The notes under the pieces are model-generated. The model was given only the letters and a program-made list of their open reading frames with translations, searched no databases and was not told where the DNA came from. From Phytophthora colocasiae (Eukaryota > Oomycota > Peronosporomycetes > Peronosporales > Peronosporaceae), in the NCBI GenBank assembly GCA_018806915.1, contig JAGKQI010000062.1, positions 462,435 to 526,434 of the forward strand: DNA of 64,000 nucleotides. Reading direction: 5' to 3'. Made by a program: the position numbers and the translations under genes. Shown piece by piece: positions 1 to 10,134 of this stretch (the first letter of the stretch is position 1; every line of letters begins with the position of its first letter).

Positions 1-7
1 AGCTGTC
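1..7 (-). tRNA. tRNA-Ser(AGA), 5' acceptor strand only (cut by window edge)
   Basis: The first seven bases equal the 5' acceptor strand (minus strand GACAGCT) of the complete tRNA-Ser genes at 979-1059 and 2030-2110. The rest lies outside the window. Confidence 0.75.
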
Positions 8-371
8 GTTAAAATTTAAAACACTTCAAACCCTTCGCCACATTCGCCGTACAATACATGCAATTCGCCACTGCCCGTGCCATGACTCTCCTAACGCAAC
101 GTGCATACACCTTCCTTCTATACTGCTGCTGCGCGTCTTCCGCTGACACGCAGCCTCCTATTGTGATTGTGCATGCGATCTGCTTTTCCAAACGGACGGC
201 GTCTAGGCTGATAGTGAGTGATCCGGTGGTTGCACTATGGTGAGAGCTTACCACGTGTCTTCCACAGAGTGGCAACAGAAACAGCAATAGCAATGGTGGT
301 AGCTCGTACCGTAGCCGCGTTGGTCGCCCGAAAGAGCCTGTATACAGCCAAATGGCAAAAAGACAAGAAGA

Positions 372-444
372 TATCGGAGGAGGGGATCGAACCCTCGATC
401 TTGAGCGTGTTAAGCTCACGTCCTAACCACTAGACGACACCGAC
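372..444 (-). tRNA. tRNA-Val(AAC)
   Basis: Minus-strand cloverleaf of 73 nt: acceptor GTCGGTG/CTCCGAT (one T-T mismatch, one G-T pair), D-arm GTC..GAC, anticodon stem TGAGC/GCTCA around loop TTAACAC (anticodon AAC), and T-arm GAGGG-TTCGATC-CCCTC. A TTTTT run follows about 10 nt downstream as a likely Pol III terminator. There is no intron. Confidence 0.9.
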
Positions 445-978
445 ACTCGAAAGACCTGAAACCACGCCACATACACATCATACCAAAACCACGCCACGTT
501 CGACTACTCCAAACAAACGCTCTATCTTTCTCTCACTCTCCGACCACCTACCGCCGCCTACCATCACATGGCAGACGTAACCGCTCGCTCTTACTTTTCG
601 CGTGGACATGCACTCTAGCTAACGTTCGTTCAGGGAAGGGTGGATGCATTCACGCCACTGCTCTAACCAGATGAACGTATCGTGTTGAATCGTGGCAGAT
701 TCTACTTGTGCCAAACAGACAACTAAAGTTCACACATATATATGCATTATCGACTCACAGTCATAGAGAAGGACTCGACAGCTCGCGAACAAAGTTCGCA
801 CGGGTGTGGGATCGGGATCAAACGGCGCGCATAAGGTCGCATTACCGGGGACTACCGGCGCAGCTGCGCGTCCCAACAGTCTCCATCAATCCGATGGTAC
901 TGTCGGCCAACTGCGAGAGGCTTTGGCTGCAGCGCCTAGGTGCGCCAGAGTGCGCCAGAGTGCGAGGCAAAATGGGTC

Positions 979-1059
979 CGACAGCTGTGAGATTTGAACT
1001 CACGCGGGTTACCCCAATAGATTTCTAGTCTATCGCCTTAACCACTCGGCCAAGCTGTC
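979..1059 (-). tRNA. tRNA-Ser(AGA)
   Basis: Minus strand, about 81 nt. Acceptor GACAGCT/AGCTGTC is fully paired with discriminator G. The anticodon stem ATAGA/TCTAT encloses CTAGAAA (anticodon AGA). The long variable arm TGGGGTAACCCGC is typical of class II tRNA-Ser. T-arm is GTGAG-TTCAAAT-CTCAC. A TTTT run lies just downstream. Confidence 0.93.
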
Positions 1060-1422
1060 GTTAAAATTTAAAACACTTCAAACCCTTCGCCACATTCGCC
1101 GTACAATACATGCAATTCGCCACTGCCCGTGCCATGACTCTCCTAACGCAACGTGCATACACCTTCCTTCTATACTGCTGCTGCGCGTCTTCCGCTGACA
1201 CACAGCCTCCTATTGTGATTGTGCATGCGATCTGCTTTTCCAAACGGACGGCGTCTAGGCTGATAGTGAGTGATCCGGTGGTTGCACTATGGTGAGAGCT
1301 TACCACGTGTCTTCCACAGAGTGGCAACAGAAACAGCAATAGCAATGGTGGTAGCTCGTACCGTAGCCGCGTTGGTCGCCCGAAAGAGCCTGTATACAGC
1401 CAAATGGCAAAAGACAAGAAGA

Positions 1423-1493
1423 TATCGGAGGAGGATCGAACCCTCGATCTTGAGCGTGTTAAGCTCACGTCCTAACCACTAGACGACACCGAC
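1423..1493 (-). tRNA. tRNA-Val(AAC) copy with a 2-nt deletion in the T-stem (possibly inactive)
   Basis: Identical to the copy at 372-444 except that the acceptor/T-stem junction has lost two bases (GGAGGAGGGGATCG became GGAGGAGGATCG), giving 71 nt. The loss removes pairs from the 3' side of the T-stem, so folding should be impaired. It could be a real pseudogene or an assembly error. Confidence 0.7.
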
Positions 1494-2029
1494 ACTCGAA
1501 AGACCTGAAACCACGCCACATACACATCATACCAAAACCACGCCACGTTCGACTACTCCAAACAAACGCTCTATCTTTCTCTCACTCTCCGACCACCTAC
1601 CGCCGCCTACCATCACATGGCAGACGTAACCGCTCGCTCTTACTTTTCGCGTGGACATGCACTCTAGCTAACGTTCGTTCAGGGAAGGGTGGATGCATTC
1701 ACGCCACTGCTCTAACCAGATGAACGTATCGTGTTGAATCGTGGCAGATTCTACTTGTGCCAAACAGACAACTAAAGTTCACACATATATATGCATTATC
1801 GACTCACAGTCATAGAGAAGGACTCGACAGCTCGCGAACAAAGTTCGCACGGGTGTGTGGGATCGGGATCAAACGGCGCGCATAAGGTCGCATTACCGGG
1901 GACTACCGGCGCAGCTGCGCGTCCCAACAGTCTCCATCAATCCGATGGTACTGTCGGCCAACTGCGAGAGGCTTTGGCTGCAGCGCCTAGGTGCACCAGA
2001 GTGCGCCAGAGTGCGAGGCAAAATGGGTC

Positions 2030-2110
2030 CGACAGCTGTGAGATTTGAACTCACGCGGGTTACCCCAATAGATTTCTAGTCTATCGCCTTAACCACTCGG
2101 CCAAGCTGTC
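2030..2110 (-). tRNA. tRNA-Ser(AGA), second complete copy
   Basis: Sequence identical to the copy at 979-1059, with the same AGA anticodon and long variable arm. It spans the junction of units two and three. Confidence 0.93.
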
Positions 2111-2424
2111 GTTAAAATTTAGAACACTTCAAACCCTTCGCCACATTCGCCGTACAATACATGCAATTCGCCACTGCCCGTGCCATGACTCTCCTAACGC
2201 AACGTGCATACACCTTCCTTCTATACTGCTGCTGCGCGTCTTCCGCTGACACGCAGCCTCCTATTGTGATTGTGCATGCGATCTGCTTTTCCAAACGGAC
2301 GGCGTCTAGGCTGATAGTGAGTGATCCGGTGGTTGCACTATGGTGAGAGCTTACCACGTGTCTTCCACAGAGTGGCAACAGAAACAGCAATAGCAATGGT
2401 GGTAGCTCGTACCGTAGCCTAAGG

Positions 2425-2567
2425 GTACTTTTTTCGTCGTCCTAGATTGTACTTTAATCGTCCTTTATTCTACTTTAGTCGTCCTTCATTGTACTGTCGT
2501 CCTTCATTGTACTGTCGTCCCTGATTGTACTGTCGTCCCTGATTGTACTATCGTCCTGCATTGTATG
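2425..2567 (+). repeat. Direct-repeat cluster (TGTACT..TCGTCC motif) at left edge of the inserted DNA
   Basis: About eight copies of a ~18-20 bp motif of the form TGTACTxTCGTCCxTxAT follow one another just inside the left junction with the tRNA unit. A weaker cluster of the same motif, in the same orientation, lies at 7959-8034 near the other edge. These look like subterminal recombinase-binding repeats or iterons. That role is inferred. Confidence 0.75.
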
Positions 2568-2654
2568 ATTGCAAACACACCCTCACCAATAAAAAATCAA
2601 TTTTCTGATATGCATTTTATGTATTTGGGACCCTCCCTCCGTACCTACAACTGT

Positions 2655-3899
2655 CTAGGCTTCGTCACCGGGATTGTAGGCGTCGTCCGAGTCCGAGGAA
2701 CTATCGAAATCGCTCTGGTGGTACTCATCGGCGCTGTTTTCTTCCTGCGATGATTCCTGATCTTCCGTATAGTCGAATGCGTTGTCGTCATTGTCTCCAT
2801 GTCCAGCTTGATCGTCCTCAGCATCGGATTCGTCGGAAACGAACTCCGAAGGGATGGGAAAGGGATACTTGCACACGGGGCACTTCATATCCCTGCTCCT
2901 GTGATTACCCAAGAATCGTGCGTTGTACTGCGCCAAACAGTCGTAGTCGAAGATATGGCAGCACTGCGGACCCTCCAGCATCGTTCCAGTGATGACGCAC
3001 TTGCAGACCATGCACGTCGGTGGAGCATCCACATGCCTGACAACCAAAACCTCGTCATCTTCAACGTCAAGTTGAATTGGAGCTCGGCAGTTGCTGCACC
3101 GTGCGTCAATCGCGATTTGCCCCTTCTCGCACTCCCGGTGGTACGGTTGGCGGCAAGTCTCACGCTCACACACCCAAATCTTGCCGTCGAGAGAGGAGAG
3201 ACAGATGTTGCAGTCTACCACACCGTCTCTCCCTTGCACATTTTCTGCAGCACTTTCAACTCTGTCTTGTCCATATTGCTCTTGGTTATCGCCTTGGGCT
3301 TGATCCTCCTGACTTTCCAGAGGCGGAGCGTCCAAATCCATATCATTCCACTCGAAATCAGAAATTTCAAGCAGGTCGTGAACATCTTCGCGTCGTACAT
3401 CAGTTGACGTGTCGTCAGTAACGCCTTCTTGCGCATCCGCGTCGTAAAGTAGGTCATCCAACTGATTACGCAGCGGTTCTGCCAAACCAGATGACTCTTC
3501 GAGATCCTGACTGTTGGCCGCAAGGGATGGGGCAGGAGCGTTCGGAGAGTCTTCCGTCGTGTCATCCGGAGCATCATCAGTGGCTTGATCGCGGCGTTGT
3601 TGACGCCTCTGCCGGTGCCACGCTGCGTCCCTCTGGCGCCTAGCATCAGCAATCTGATTTCGGTGCGCGATACGGTCATCCAGTGGACGACACCGGGAGC
3701 CTCGCTGGTGGCGCACGAGATGGTGGCGATTTCCTCTCACCCACTGCCAGCATATCTCACACAGCTGACATGGCTGAGATGGAATGCCTCGACAGGATCG
3801 TCGCTGATGCACACGAAGGTGATCGGATCGAGCGAAGTCGTGGAGACACGTCTCGCAGACGTATTTCGGGGAGTCCGGTAGAAGCTCTGATATATCCAT
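2655..3899 (-). CDS. Zinc-finger/RING-like protein of the inserted DNA, function unknown
   Basis: 414 aa. The N-terminus has a C2H2/C2HC-like finger (C15, C18, H27/H31, C36) followed by a second C/H-rich block (CQLC..C..RHH..RH..C). The middle is acidic and low in complexity. The C-terminal half has two treble-clef-type clusters: CNIC..C..C..H..C..CSNC (RING/PHD-like, ~230-275) and CMVC..C..C-H..C..CPVC (RING-like, ~295-345). The last ~60 residues are Asp/Glu/Ser rich. RING folds suggest a ubiquitin-ligase or DNA/chromatin-binding role, but no family is recognised. The ORF lies inside the DNA inserted into the tRNA unit, 3.2 kb from the Crypton recombinase gene and on the same strand, so it may be cargo of that element. 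It has no obvious intron. Confidence 0.65.
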   Translation of the reverse strand: MDISELLPDSPKYVCETCLHDFARSDHLRVHQRRSCRGIPSQPCQLCEICWQWVRGNRHHLVRHQRGSRCRPLDDRIAHRNQIADARRQRDAAWHRQRRQQRRDQATDDAPDDTTEDSPNAPAPSLAANSQDLEESSGLAEPLRNQLDDLLYDADAQEGVTDDTSTDVRREDVHDLLEISDFEWNDMDLDAPPLESQEDQAQGDNQEQYGQDRVESAAENVQGRDGVVDCNICLSSLDGKIWVCERETCRQPYHRECEKGQIAIDARCSNCRAPIQLDVEDDEVLVVRHVDAPPTCMVCKCVITGTMLEGPQCCHIFDYDCLAQYNARFLGNHRSRDMKCPVCKYPFPIPSEFVSDESDAEDDQAGHGDNDDNAFDYTEDQESSQEENSADEYHQSDFDSSSDSDDAYNPGDEA

Positions 3900-5682
3900 A
3901 CTAAAATCAAAATAAATTTAGGTTTTATCAAATTGGACCAAATTACAAATGTGTACACCGACGTCGTCGCACGTGCGCTTGAAGGTTGTCGCACCGGGAG
4001 ATCTACTTCGCGGGAGATTCGATAGTGAAACCATGTTTTTGCGGGCTGCGCGCAGGTGGTGGATTCCACTGGTGCGATATGTATCCATAAAGCCAGCATA
4101 AAAAGAGCATAACCCTTCCCCTAAATCTGTCTTCCCCTACCACTTCAATATAAAAGCGTTGGAGACAAAGTCACCTACCCCTACCTATAATCGCACACGC
4201 TCAACGAAGTCCTACTTCTCCCTTGGGAACAATTTAGTCTGCAAGCCCTGACTGTAGGCGGGCACGCAAGCAGAGACGTACAGACAAGAGGTTGCGTGCG
4301 AACTTACCCGCCGGCTGACGAACGAAGGCAACCACAACGCACGATGCATGAATACATTGAGGGCCATGGAGCCATACATGTGAGCTTGAAGTTGGAGAAG
4401 GGTCGACACATGCTTAACCCTGTAGGTCATGGGACAAGGAGACTAGAACTAGGAGCTAGTAATCTCTCCAGCTAAAGCTAAACTCAGTTGTCAATTTACT
4501 ACCAGCAAACCAAGTAGCCTTTAACCACACGTGACACTGGCAAGTAGCTCAAAACGTAACTTGCCTTACAGCACTTCATACCCCCCCCCCCGCTCCCTCC
4601 AACACAGTTGAAACGTGGATCTCTGCCGTTAGCAGAGGTGCTGTGCTGGGCGAAGCGGTGCACAGTGTTGAAGTAGCTACTGGGCCGAAGATTCTGGAAG
4701 AACAAAGCGTCCCTTCGCCTCAAGGAGGCTCTGCATATCTAGTAGTAGGAAAGACGACAGAAGCACAGTCTTAGATTGGAGCCCATGTCTGGTTCTGCGG
4801 TGATTCGTACATTTCCATGTGAGCCTGTCACATCGCAGTCCCATTCGGCTTCCGCATCACACGATTCGCTAAGTTCAACGATAGCGACCCGAGTACCATA
4901 CCTTTGATCGTTCCCTGTTTCTTCGTCCACTCAGCTTGCTCGTCGTCCGATCGAGTAGCCGCAGCAGAACTGGAGCTTCCATCTCTAAGTGAGTCATCGA
5001 CCGCAGCAGCAGCTGCAGGAGTCCAAGTACCGGTTAGTAGCCGTAGGCGCCGTCACTGTGCCATCCGCAATGCCTTCTAAGCCAAATCTCTCGAACTGAC
5101 TTATCATCACTGACTTGTAGAAACCTCAATGCTCGCCGTTCCACTGCACAGGTAATTCTTTGGCGTTCACCTCTACTTCGACCGGAGGTCTTCCAGTAGA
5201 TCCTATCGTTCCCGCCATCCTCGCCTACGTGCTTAACAGCAAGGATCAATCTAATTTCGTTTGGGCTCATAACCCTGTTAAAAATGATACTGCAGCACGA
5301 GGCGAATATGCAACGACAACGTGTTGGGTGAAAGTTCACCAACAACGCCAACTTATTCATAAGTTGTGGCACACACGTGCACGCAAAGATGACGACAGTA
5401 CACCTGGGATAGTTGTACGAGTTTCGTGACCGCTTGGAGACCCTGAAGTACGTTGTTCACCGACGGAAGATGCGATGTTGAATATTCAACCTAGGCACGC
5501 GAAGTATCACAGTTGACGAACGTGATAACGTTGAAGCTAGAAGCACTTATGTAGGTGACTTGATTTGGTAGCTGCGTCGTTGTCGAAAGAGGAGGGCTTG
5601 TGGGTCTCGGTCGGTCGTGCAACCGCCTGTGCTTAGCCAAAATGGTGGAGCAGATGTTCGAGCTCGAAAAGCTGGAAATACA
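3900..5682. other. No gene recognised (between zinc-finger ORF and inverted tRNA fragment)
   Basis: The region holds only short open frames without recognisable domains. A C homopolymer (about 13 C) lies near 4580. It is probably non-coding or decayed mobile-element sequence. The promoter of the zinc-finger ORF should lie at its left end. Confidence 0.5.
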
Positions 5683-6054
5683 AACACGATACGTTCATCT
5701 GGTTAGAGCAGTGGCGTGAATGCATCCACCCTTCCCTGAACGAACGTTAGCTAGAGTGCATGTCCACGCGAAAAGTAAGAGCGAGCGGTTACGTCTGCCA
5801 TGTGATGTTAGGCGGCGGTAGGTGGTCGGAGAGTGAGAGAAAGATAGAGCGTTTGTTTGGAGTAGTCGAACGTGGCATGGTTTTGGTATGATGTGTATGT
5901 GGCGTGGTTTCAGGTCTTTCGAGTGTCGGTGTCGTCTAGTGGTTAGGACGTGAGCTTAACACGCTCAAGATCGAGGGTTCGATCCCCTCCTCCGATATCT
6001 TCTTGTCTTTTTGCCATTTGGCTGTATACAGGCTCTTTCGGGCGACCAACGCGG
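5683..6054 (-). repeat. Inverted partial copy of the tRNA unit
   Basis: This is the reverse complement of the tRNA-unit segment that would continue the third unit after its break at 2419. Its right end stops at ..CCAACGCGG, exactly the complement of the interrupted site (GTAGCC/GCGTTGG, with CC shared). The two halves of one unit therefore lie apart and in opposite orientation. It carries a complete tRNA-Val. Confidence 0.9.
5925..5997 (+). tRNA. tRNA-Val(AAC), inverted copy
   Basis: Plus-strand, 73-nt copy identical to the gene at 372-444 (loop TTAACAC, T-arm GAGGG/CCCTC intact). A TTTTT run follows at ~6008-6012. Confidence 0.9.
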
Positions 6055-6058
6055 GTTA

Positions 6059-7888
6059 CTACAGTACGATGTCGCATCTACTCGCTCGAATCGCAGCAAG
6101 TATCTTGTTGACCGTCAAGTCTCCCTGGAGACGGCCACCGAAATCCCTCTCGAACAAGTCTTGGTCTTCGTTGTACTCCGCACGAATAAACTCCGCGATA
6201 ATTCTCATTCTGGAGAGGCGCGACCTGTGTATCTTGCGTTCGTGTGGAAGCATGTCCTTGACGGCTCGGTACTGGTGACACGCAGGATTTGGGTGCCAGT
6301 ACTGATGAACGTAGTCGCGCCATGATTTGGCATCCGAAAGCTCAGACACGAGGCGAGCGGTTTCCACATCAGTTCCATCACACATATCTTCAGCGTGTTC
6401 AGCACCTTCCGTTTCTTGAGTATCGTTTTGTCCGCACTTGACGCCCTGTATCATGCCACGGAGACCTTCCAGTAAAGCGTCCTTGAGATCGGCAATGGTC
6501 GACGGGTGCAGGGCATGAGGAACTTGATCGGGGGCTGCATATGTGGGGTTAAGCTGTGGATCGTCGTCAGCATCGGAATACGTGCGTTCGTAGTCAACGT
6601 CTTGCAAATCATCCAGCGACGCAGTGTTGATGCATGCGTCCGCATCTGGAGCCAGCGAGTCTCCAAGCTGATTTTCCTCTCGGTCCATGACATCATCGAG
6701 AAGATACCGCGTCACCGTTTCAGCCTTCTCACTCGGTGCCCACTCTGCCCACCATTTCACCAGCTTTAGCGTCCAGCGTCTTTTTTCAGGAGCAAACATG
6801 AACCGGTACTGAGCGCCTCCCCGACGAAAGCAGTGCGACGTAAACCAGATCTCGTCGCCAAGAACACTCCTGCTGATTCCGGCAGCCGCAGCGACGATGT
6901 TGAGAACTTGCGTAAAGTTGCTGTCCGTCATTGGTGCGCCCCATTTGACTCCAACTTTGGCAAATGAAACCTTGCTGCATGGAACCCTGCTGTCATCCCC
7001 GGCGCACCGCTGTCGCTTCGCTCCATGACGAGGAATCTTCGTCAGCGAGGGGAATGCGAAGTCGTCACTGCTCCACATGTGATGTAGCTCCGTCTGCGCG
7101 TGGTGGAACCATCGACTCAGGTACGTCAACGCCTCAGCGGCCTTCTCTTCCTTTGGGAGAAGATGCAGCGAGTACGTTCGACTGGCAAGGGGGTCATGGT
7201 CGGTCTTGCGGTCACGGATTGTGAAGCAGCCAAATCGAATCGCGGCACCGGTCTTGCGAGACTTGCGTCGTAGGCCAAGTTGTATGTCTCCCTTCTTAAT
7301 CAGTAGTACTTCGTTGATGCGGCACATTTCGTAGAAGGCAAGAGAGCATACCGCCGAAACCCACAGTCTCATCGTCTTGTTGAACATCGGGTCTGACTCC
7401 AGGAAGGCGATAATCTTTGAGAGCATGGTCAGCGACATCGGGGAGGCGCGCTTAGGGGTCCTTTCGCGTTTCTTTACCTTACTTAACCCGGCCAGAATCT
7501 GCAAGATGGTGGCAGACTTGGCGGGATTACCTCGCGGGGTAAGAGTTCCGTCCGCAGCCGTGTCGACAACCCAGCAATCGTGTGGATGGCCACCAGCAAG
7601 CATCTGTAGCTTTGTGCTGTGCCAGCTGATCGCAGCACGAAGCTTTTTAGCCGGCCACTGACTTGTGTTGGCCGTCGCTAGTTGGTGAATGTACGCCGCG
7701 AGGACTCCTGGGAGCTGAACGAACCGTTGCTTGAGTGGGTCGGGATATCCTTCAGAGATACAGAACGCGGCGAATCGACGAAGGCTGCCGTTGTAGTCCG
7801 TCCGCGTGCGAATCTCGAGCCTCTGATCCGCAAGCTTGGCCGCGGCGATGGCCGCTTGGTACAGGCGACTGGTTTCTGGAAGCTCCAT
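6059..7888 (-). CDS. Crypton-type tyrosine recombinase
   Basis: 609 aa. The catalytic set R-H-R-Y of tyrosine recombinases is visible: R190 in a CRINEVL motif (box I), H352-C-F-R355 (box II), the W379/W380 pair where many members have H/W, and Y395 in RYLLD. An N-terminal SAM-like helical domain (~10-100) precedes the catalytic domain. The C-terminal ~200 residues are acidic and less conserved. The enzyme would cut and join DNA through a 3'-phosphotyrosine link to integrate or excise a circular element. The start is the first ATG after the repeat-rich leader. The stop codon overlaps the terminal CTACAGTAC repeat. No frameshift is seen, so the gene may be functional. A non-Crypton element (such as Ngaro/DIRS) is less likely because no reverse transcriptase is adjacent. 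Confidence 0.88.
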   Translation of the reverse strand: MELPETSRLYQAAIAAAKLADQRLEIRTRTDYNGSLRRFAAFCISEGYPDPLKQRFVQLPGVLAAYIHQLATANTSQWPAKKLRAAISWHSTKLQMLAGGHPHDCWVVDTAADGTLTPRGNPAKSATILQILAGLSKVKKRERTPKRASPMSLTMLSKIIAFLESDPMFNKTMRLWVSAVCSLAFYEMCRINEVLLIKKGDIQLGLRRKSRKTGAAIRFGCFTIRDRKTDHDPLASRTYSLHLLPKEEKAAEALTYLSRWFHHAQTELHHMWSSDDFAFPSLTKIPRHGAKRQRCAGDDSRVPCSKVSFAKVGVKWGAPMTDSNFTQVLNIVAAAAGISRSVLGDEIWFTSHCFRRGGAQYRFMFAPEKRRWTLKLVKWWAEWAPSEKAETVTRYLLDDVMDREENQLGDSLAPDADACINTASLDDLQDVDYERTYSDADDDPQLNPTYAAPDQVPHALHPSTIADLKDALLEGLRGMIQGVKCGQNDTQETEGAEHAEDMCDGTDVETARLVSELSDAKSWRDYVHQYWHPNPACHQYRAVKDMLPHERKIHRSRLSRMRIIAEFIRAEYNEDQDLFERDFGGRLQGDLTVNKILAAIRASRCDIVL

Positions 7889-7958
7889 GGTGGGTCACCG
7901 AGTGCTGAGGTCTGTGGCGAGATCTGAAGTGAAGGAATTTATCTGTACGGACCCTGTT

Positions 7959-8034
7959 ACAATCGTCTTTAATTGTACTCGCGTGTCGTCCCTCATCGTA
8001 CTGCTGTCGTCCCTTAATGTACTTCCATGGTATA
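7959..8034 (+). repeat. TCGTCC-type repeats upstream of recombinase gene
   Basis: Three to four degenerate copies (ATCGTCTTTAATTGTACT, GTCGTCCCTCATCGTACT, GTCGTCCCTTAATGTACT) match the cluster at 2425-2567 in orientation and spacing. Confidence 0.65.
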
Positions 8035-8332
8035 GACTTTAGGGCTACTGTACACATCTGCGGTGCTTTGGTTTTGGGGGAATTTTTTTGTCTTTGCAAC
8101 AACTGTAAATTTTTAGCCAATCAATTTGCGTCGCACGACCGTTTTGGTCCCTCGCACCAGTGCTGTTTTCCACAGTGGCAGTTTCTACCGTATATTGTGA
8201 AAATAAAACGAATATATGATTGGCTATAATTATTTTTTTTATCAGTGTATGCCACATTAAATATCTTAACTCTATTGCGGAGTGCAGTAGTTAGCGAAGA
8301 GATCTACACCAACACCCACTCCCCCCTTCGAT

Positions 8333-10134
8333 ATGAGCGCGCAGTCTACGTTCTCACAAACGCCCGCTTACAAGGCGTCTGTGTCCAGCCCAAAAAGTGT
8401 TGCAGCAGAAGAAGCGGTCGTCTACGAAGGTAAAGAACATTTAATTCCTGCGATAGAATGTGATACCACACAATAAAGCGATCTTCCCCCTCAAACACCA
8501 GCTGACTATTGGGTTGTATGCAGAACTGAAGCGAACTATCACTCTTCTCGAGACTGTGGTCAAGACCAATGCTAAGGAGAAGATCCCACGTATCCTCCGC
8601 ACCACTAGCAAGCTGCGCAAGACGTTGTCGGCGACGCAATTGCAGCAAGCCGTGGAACAGCTGCTTCCCCCACAGAACGTGTCCAAGCCCGTGCTACTGT
8701 CGCTGCTGACCACTATTGAAGCTAAGGCTCAGGCTGCTTCCAGTGACGCCCGTGCTGCCGCCAGTAAGGACCAAGATGTGGAGATGATGGAATCGTCGCC
8801 GGAGGTGGAAGTTGCTGCTTCCCCTGCTGTACCCGTACTACCCGTTGTGGACCTCATTGAAGTGGAGATCTACTTGTTCCTGTACGTGCTGGCGGCTTTG
8901 ATGAAATACAAGCTGACTCAGGAAGCTCTGGATACGGTGGACAAGGTGGTGGCTCGTTGCCAGCAGTTTAACCGTCGTACGTTGGACCTGTTTCAGGCGA
9001 AGGTGCTGACGTATTACTCCAACATCCACGAGCAGTTTGGTCATGACCTGCCTGCTATTCGCAACACTCTGCTAAATGCACACCGAACAGCCTGCTTGCG
9101 CTACGATGAGGCCGGACAGGCTACACTGATTAATCTACTGCTGCGTAACTACCTGAAGGAGAATCTGTATGAGCAGGCGTACAAGTTCGTCAGCAAGACG
9201 ACGTTTCCCGAGTCGGTATCGAACAACCAATTCGTGCGCTATTTGTACTACGTGGGCAAGATTCAGGCTGTGCAGCTTGAGTACACCGAATCGTACACGA
9301 AATTGATGCAGTCTATCCGCAAGGCCCCGGCGAACACTGCGTTTGGTTTCCGACGCACGGTGTACAAGCTTGCTGTTATTGTACAGCTGCTCATGGGCGA
9401 GGTACCTGAACGTAATGTGTTCAACCAGGATGAGCTCCGCAAGGCACTGGCACCGTACCTGCAGCTCACGAACGTAAGTGTGTTGAATGGATGAATATGT
9501 GTGTGGGTATCATAGAATCCGACTAACAATTATCCCTACGTCAATGGCCTGTCCAGGCTGTTCGTGTGGGTAATTTGGAGGAGTTCAACGTGGTTTTGTC
9601 CCAACATGGAGCAGTCTTCAAGGCTGATAACACTTACACGTTGATTCTTCGGTAAGCTGGACGATCCGTGGTTAATGGTGGTGTTGAAAATTCTTTACTA
9701 TCGGTGTGGATTTTGTGTCTAGCTTGCGTCACAACGTTATCAAGACAGGACTGCGTAAGATCAGCTCGTCCTACTCGCGCATCCTGTTCACGGATATTTG
9801 CGAAAAGCTCGCCCTGGAGAACGCGCAGAACGCGGAGTTTGTGTGCGCCAAGGCGATTCGCGATGGAGTGATTGACGCCGTGGTCGACCACGAGAATGGC
9901 TGGCTGCAGCTAAAGGAGACGGTGAACGTGTACACTACTAACGACCCGCAGACGGCTTTCCAGAGGCGTATTACCTTCTGCCTAGATGTGCACAATGAAG
10001 CTGTCAAGGCGATGCGATACCCACCGGATGCCTACAAGAAGGACCTTGAGAGTGCTGAGGAGCGTCTCGAACGTGAAAAGCAGGAAGAGGAGCTCGCCAA
10101 GGAAATTGAAGACGAGATGGACGAAGGGTTGTAG
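8333..10134 (+). CDS. RPN3: 26S proteasome non-ATPase regulatory subunit 3 (RPN3/PSMD3)
   Basis: Predicted 517 aa in four exons: 8333-8429, 8524-9473, 9557-9651 and 9723-10134. All introns are GT..AG and the joined frame is uninterrupted. RPN3 is a scaffold subunit of the 19S lid and the fold matches: N-terminal helical repeats, then a PCI domain spanning the last three exons ([26 protein letters not shown] near the end). The C-terminus is Glu/Lys rich. Length fits the family (~500-535 aa). The first exon was chosen because it supplies [17 protein letters not shown] in frame with [10 protein letters not shown]; the in-frame ATG at 8460 lies inside intron 1. Confidence 0.93.

Larger units (their letters stand above)
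1..2419. repeat. Tandem array of a ~1051-bp tRNA-bearing unit (2.4 copies)
   Basis: Units start at 1, 1053 and 2104 with the same sequence (agctgtcgttaaaattta...), so the period is 1052 and then 1051 bp. Copies are nearly identical, differing by a few substitutions and 1-2 nt indels. Each full unit carries one tRNA-Val and one tRNA-Ser on the minus strand; the rest shows no gene. Long open frames in the units are shadows, since they cross tRNA genes. The third copy stops at 2419 inside the motif GTACCGTAGCC (2409-2419), where mobile DNA begins. The array continues left of the window. Confidence 0.95.
6055..8053 (-). mobile_element. Crypton-like tyrosine-recombinase element
   Basis: The element is bounded by direct 9-bp repeats CTACAGTAC (6059-6067) and CTACTGTAC (8045-8053). 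The same core (CTACGGTAC, minus strand) occurs at the broken target site in the tRNA unit. This is what a circular tyrosine-recombinase intermediate would leave: a short repeated crossover site, no inverted repeats and no DDE-type target duplication. It contains one recombinase gene, with repeats of the TCGTCC motif between the gene's start and the 8045 end. The left boundary abuts the tRNA-unit fragment with no spacer. Confidence 0.7.

Noticed and set aside
9..1468. Long minus-strand frames (~135 aa) repeated in the tRNA units
   Set aside because: They start inside tRNA-Val on the minus strand and have no domains; they are open by chance in a repeated sequence.
5034..5429. Overlapping 89- and 112-aa frames on opposite strands
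   Set aside because: No domains, no plausible splice context, and both are equally open, which suggests chance.
7752..8257. Minus-strand frames upstream of RPN3
   Set aside because: They cross the Crypton end and the RPN3 5' region and lack domains.
8460..8523. RPN3 start at the ATG at 8460
   Set aside because: This ATG lies within intron 1. Splicing 8430-8523 joins an upstream exon with a family-like N-terminus in perfect frame.
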